A stretch of 51,478 nt of DNA from Enterobacter cancerogenus. Its GTDB lineage: Bacteria > Pseudomonadota > Gammaproteobacteria > Enterobacterales > Enterobacteriaceae. Positions 50,810 through 51,478 of the stretch are shown here, in pieces. Below the pieces are notes generated by a model that was not told the DNA's origin, did not search any database, and saw only the letters and a list, made by a program, of their open reading frames with translations. The translations under genes were made by a program, and so were the position numbers. How positions within the stretch are numbered: position 1 is the stretch's first letter; every line of letters begins with the position of its first letter. Where the stretch lies: NCBI GenBank assembly GCA_000773965.1, contig JRUP01000047.1, forward strand, positions 1-51,478. The letters run 5' to 3'.

Positions 50810-51478
50810 ATGCAAGAAACCAACAAGCTCAAACGCGGACTGAGCACGCGCCACATCCGTTTTATGGCGCTGGGATCGGCAATCGGTACCGGGCTGTTTT
50901 ACGGCTCGGCGGATGCGATCAAAATGGCAGGACCCAGCGTGCTGCTGGCGTACATCATCGGCGGTGCGGTGGCGTACATCATCATGCGTGCGTTGGGTGA
51001 GATGTCAGTGAATAACCCGCAGGCCAGCTCGTTTTCGCGCTACGCGCAGGACTATCTGGGGCCGTTAGCAGGTTACATCACCGGCTGGACCTACTGTTTT
51101 GAAATCCTGATTGTGGCGATTGCCGACGTGACGGCTTTTGGTATCTACATGGGCGTGTGGTTCCCGGAAGTACCGCACTGGATTTGGGTGCTGTCGGTGG
51201 TGCTGATTATCGGTGCCATTAACCTGATGAGCGTGAAGGTGTTTGGTGAAGTGGAGTTTTGGTTCTCCTTCTTTAAAGTCGCCACCATTATCATCATGAT
51301 CATCGCCGGTTTTGGCATGATTTTCTGGGGCATCGGCAACGGCGGTCAGCCTACGGGTATCCATAACCTGTGGACCAACGGCGGCTTCTTCGCTCACGGC
51401 ATTGTGGGTATGCTGCTGTCACTGCAGATGGTGATGTTTGCCTATGGCGGTATTGAGATTATCGGGATTACCGCCGGT
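50810..51478 (+). CDS. proY: Proline-type APC permease ProY, 5' part
   Basis: 223 codons up to the right edge of the window; E. coli ProY has 457. The N-terminal stretch LKRGLSTRHIRFMALGSAIG and the following IMRALGEMS, SRYAQ and FGEVEFWFSFFKV segments are almost those of E. coli ProY, a cryptic proline permease of the amino-acid/polyamine/organocation family. ATG with AAGGT about 10 bases upstream. Placement after brnQ is as in E. coli. Confidence 0.95.
   Translation, partial: MQETNKLKRGLSTRHIRFMALGSAIGTGLFYGSADAIKMAGPSVLLAYIIGGAVAYIIMRALGEMSVNNPQASSFSRYAQDYLGPLAGYITGWTYCFEILIVAIADVTAFGIYMGVWFPEVPHWIWVLSVVLIIGAINLMSVKVFGEVEFWFSFFKVATIIIMIIAGFGMIFWGIGNGGQPTGIHNLWTNGGFFAHGIVGMLLSLQMVMFAYGGIEIIGITAG

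Overview
The window looks like chromosomal DNA of an enterobacterium of the Erwiniaceae (Pantoea/Erwinia type). The backbone follows the Escherichia coli gene order iraP-(phoA)-psiF ... proC-yaiI-aroL-yaiA-aroM-ppnP-rdgC-mak ... sbcC-sbcD-phoB-phoR-brnQ-proY. The proteins are clearly diverged from E. coli and many accessory genes sit between the backbone genes. I see no rRNA, tRNA, CRISPR array, transposase or phage gene. Family names are assigned from remembered family features; no database search was run.

Layout. 1-5811: a LysR regulator cut by the window edge, a divergent CynX/NimT-type MFS exporter, and the lldPRD L-lactate operon with two identical LldR operators 125 bp apart. 5812-12500: osmC, then a run of small genes (a YniD-like membrane peptide with an overlapping partner, a small lipoprotein, a CPBP protease, a 21-residue membrane peptide, an I78 inhibitor lipoprotein, an AriR/YmgB-like regulator) around a large CHASE4-like-PAS-GGDEF-EAL protein. 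12888-18572: mdtG-like exporter overlapping a convergent lacZ that carries a lacO1-like operator but has no lacI or lacY nearby, then iraP and psiF without phoA. 18749-23894: a sodium-solute symporter with NagB- and NagA-like enzymes, and a Rieske-FAD oxidoreductase. 23958-27174: proC, yaiI, a DUF2076 gene, aroL, yaiA.

27389-31964: an IclR regulator, an OPT-family transporter, DUF1177 and AroM inserted between yaiA and ppnP. The last three genes are tightly packed. This AroM has two cysteines placed as in Asp/Glu racemases, which suggests uptake and processing of a peptide-like compound. 32312-32852 is a non-coding stretch of interlocking inverted repeats. 32853-39060: rdgC, mak, then an ethanolamine-type permease divergent from an APH-fold kinase, followed by four tandem ~59-bp repeats and an AraC regulator. 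This fits import and phosphorylation of an amino alcohol, a route known biochemically from Erwinia. 39020-51478: a TolA-C-like lipoprotein, an unusually long glutamine-rich SbcC, SbcD, PhoB/PhoR with a Pho box, an orphan PstS-like protein, a MetE-C-like methyltransferase with a MetJ-like site, brnQ, and a truncated proY.

The best candidates for undescribed biology are the IclR/OPT/DUF1177/AroM module, the permease/kinase/AraC module with its repeats, and the structured non-coding element at 32350-32785.
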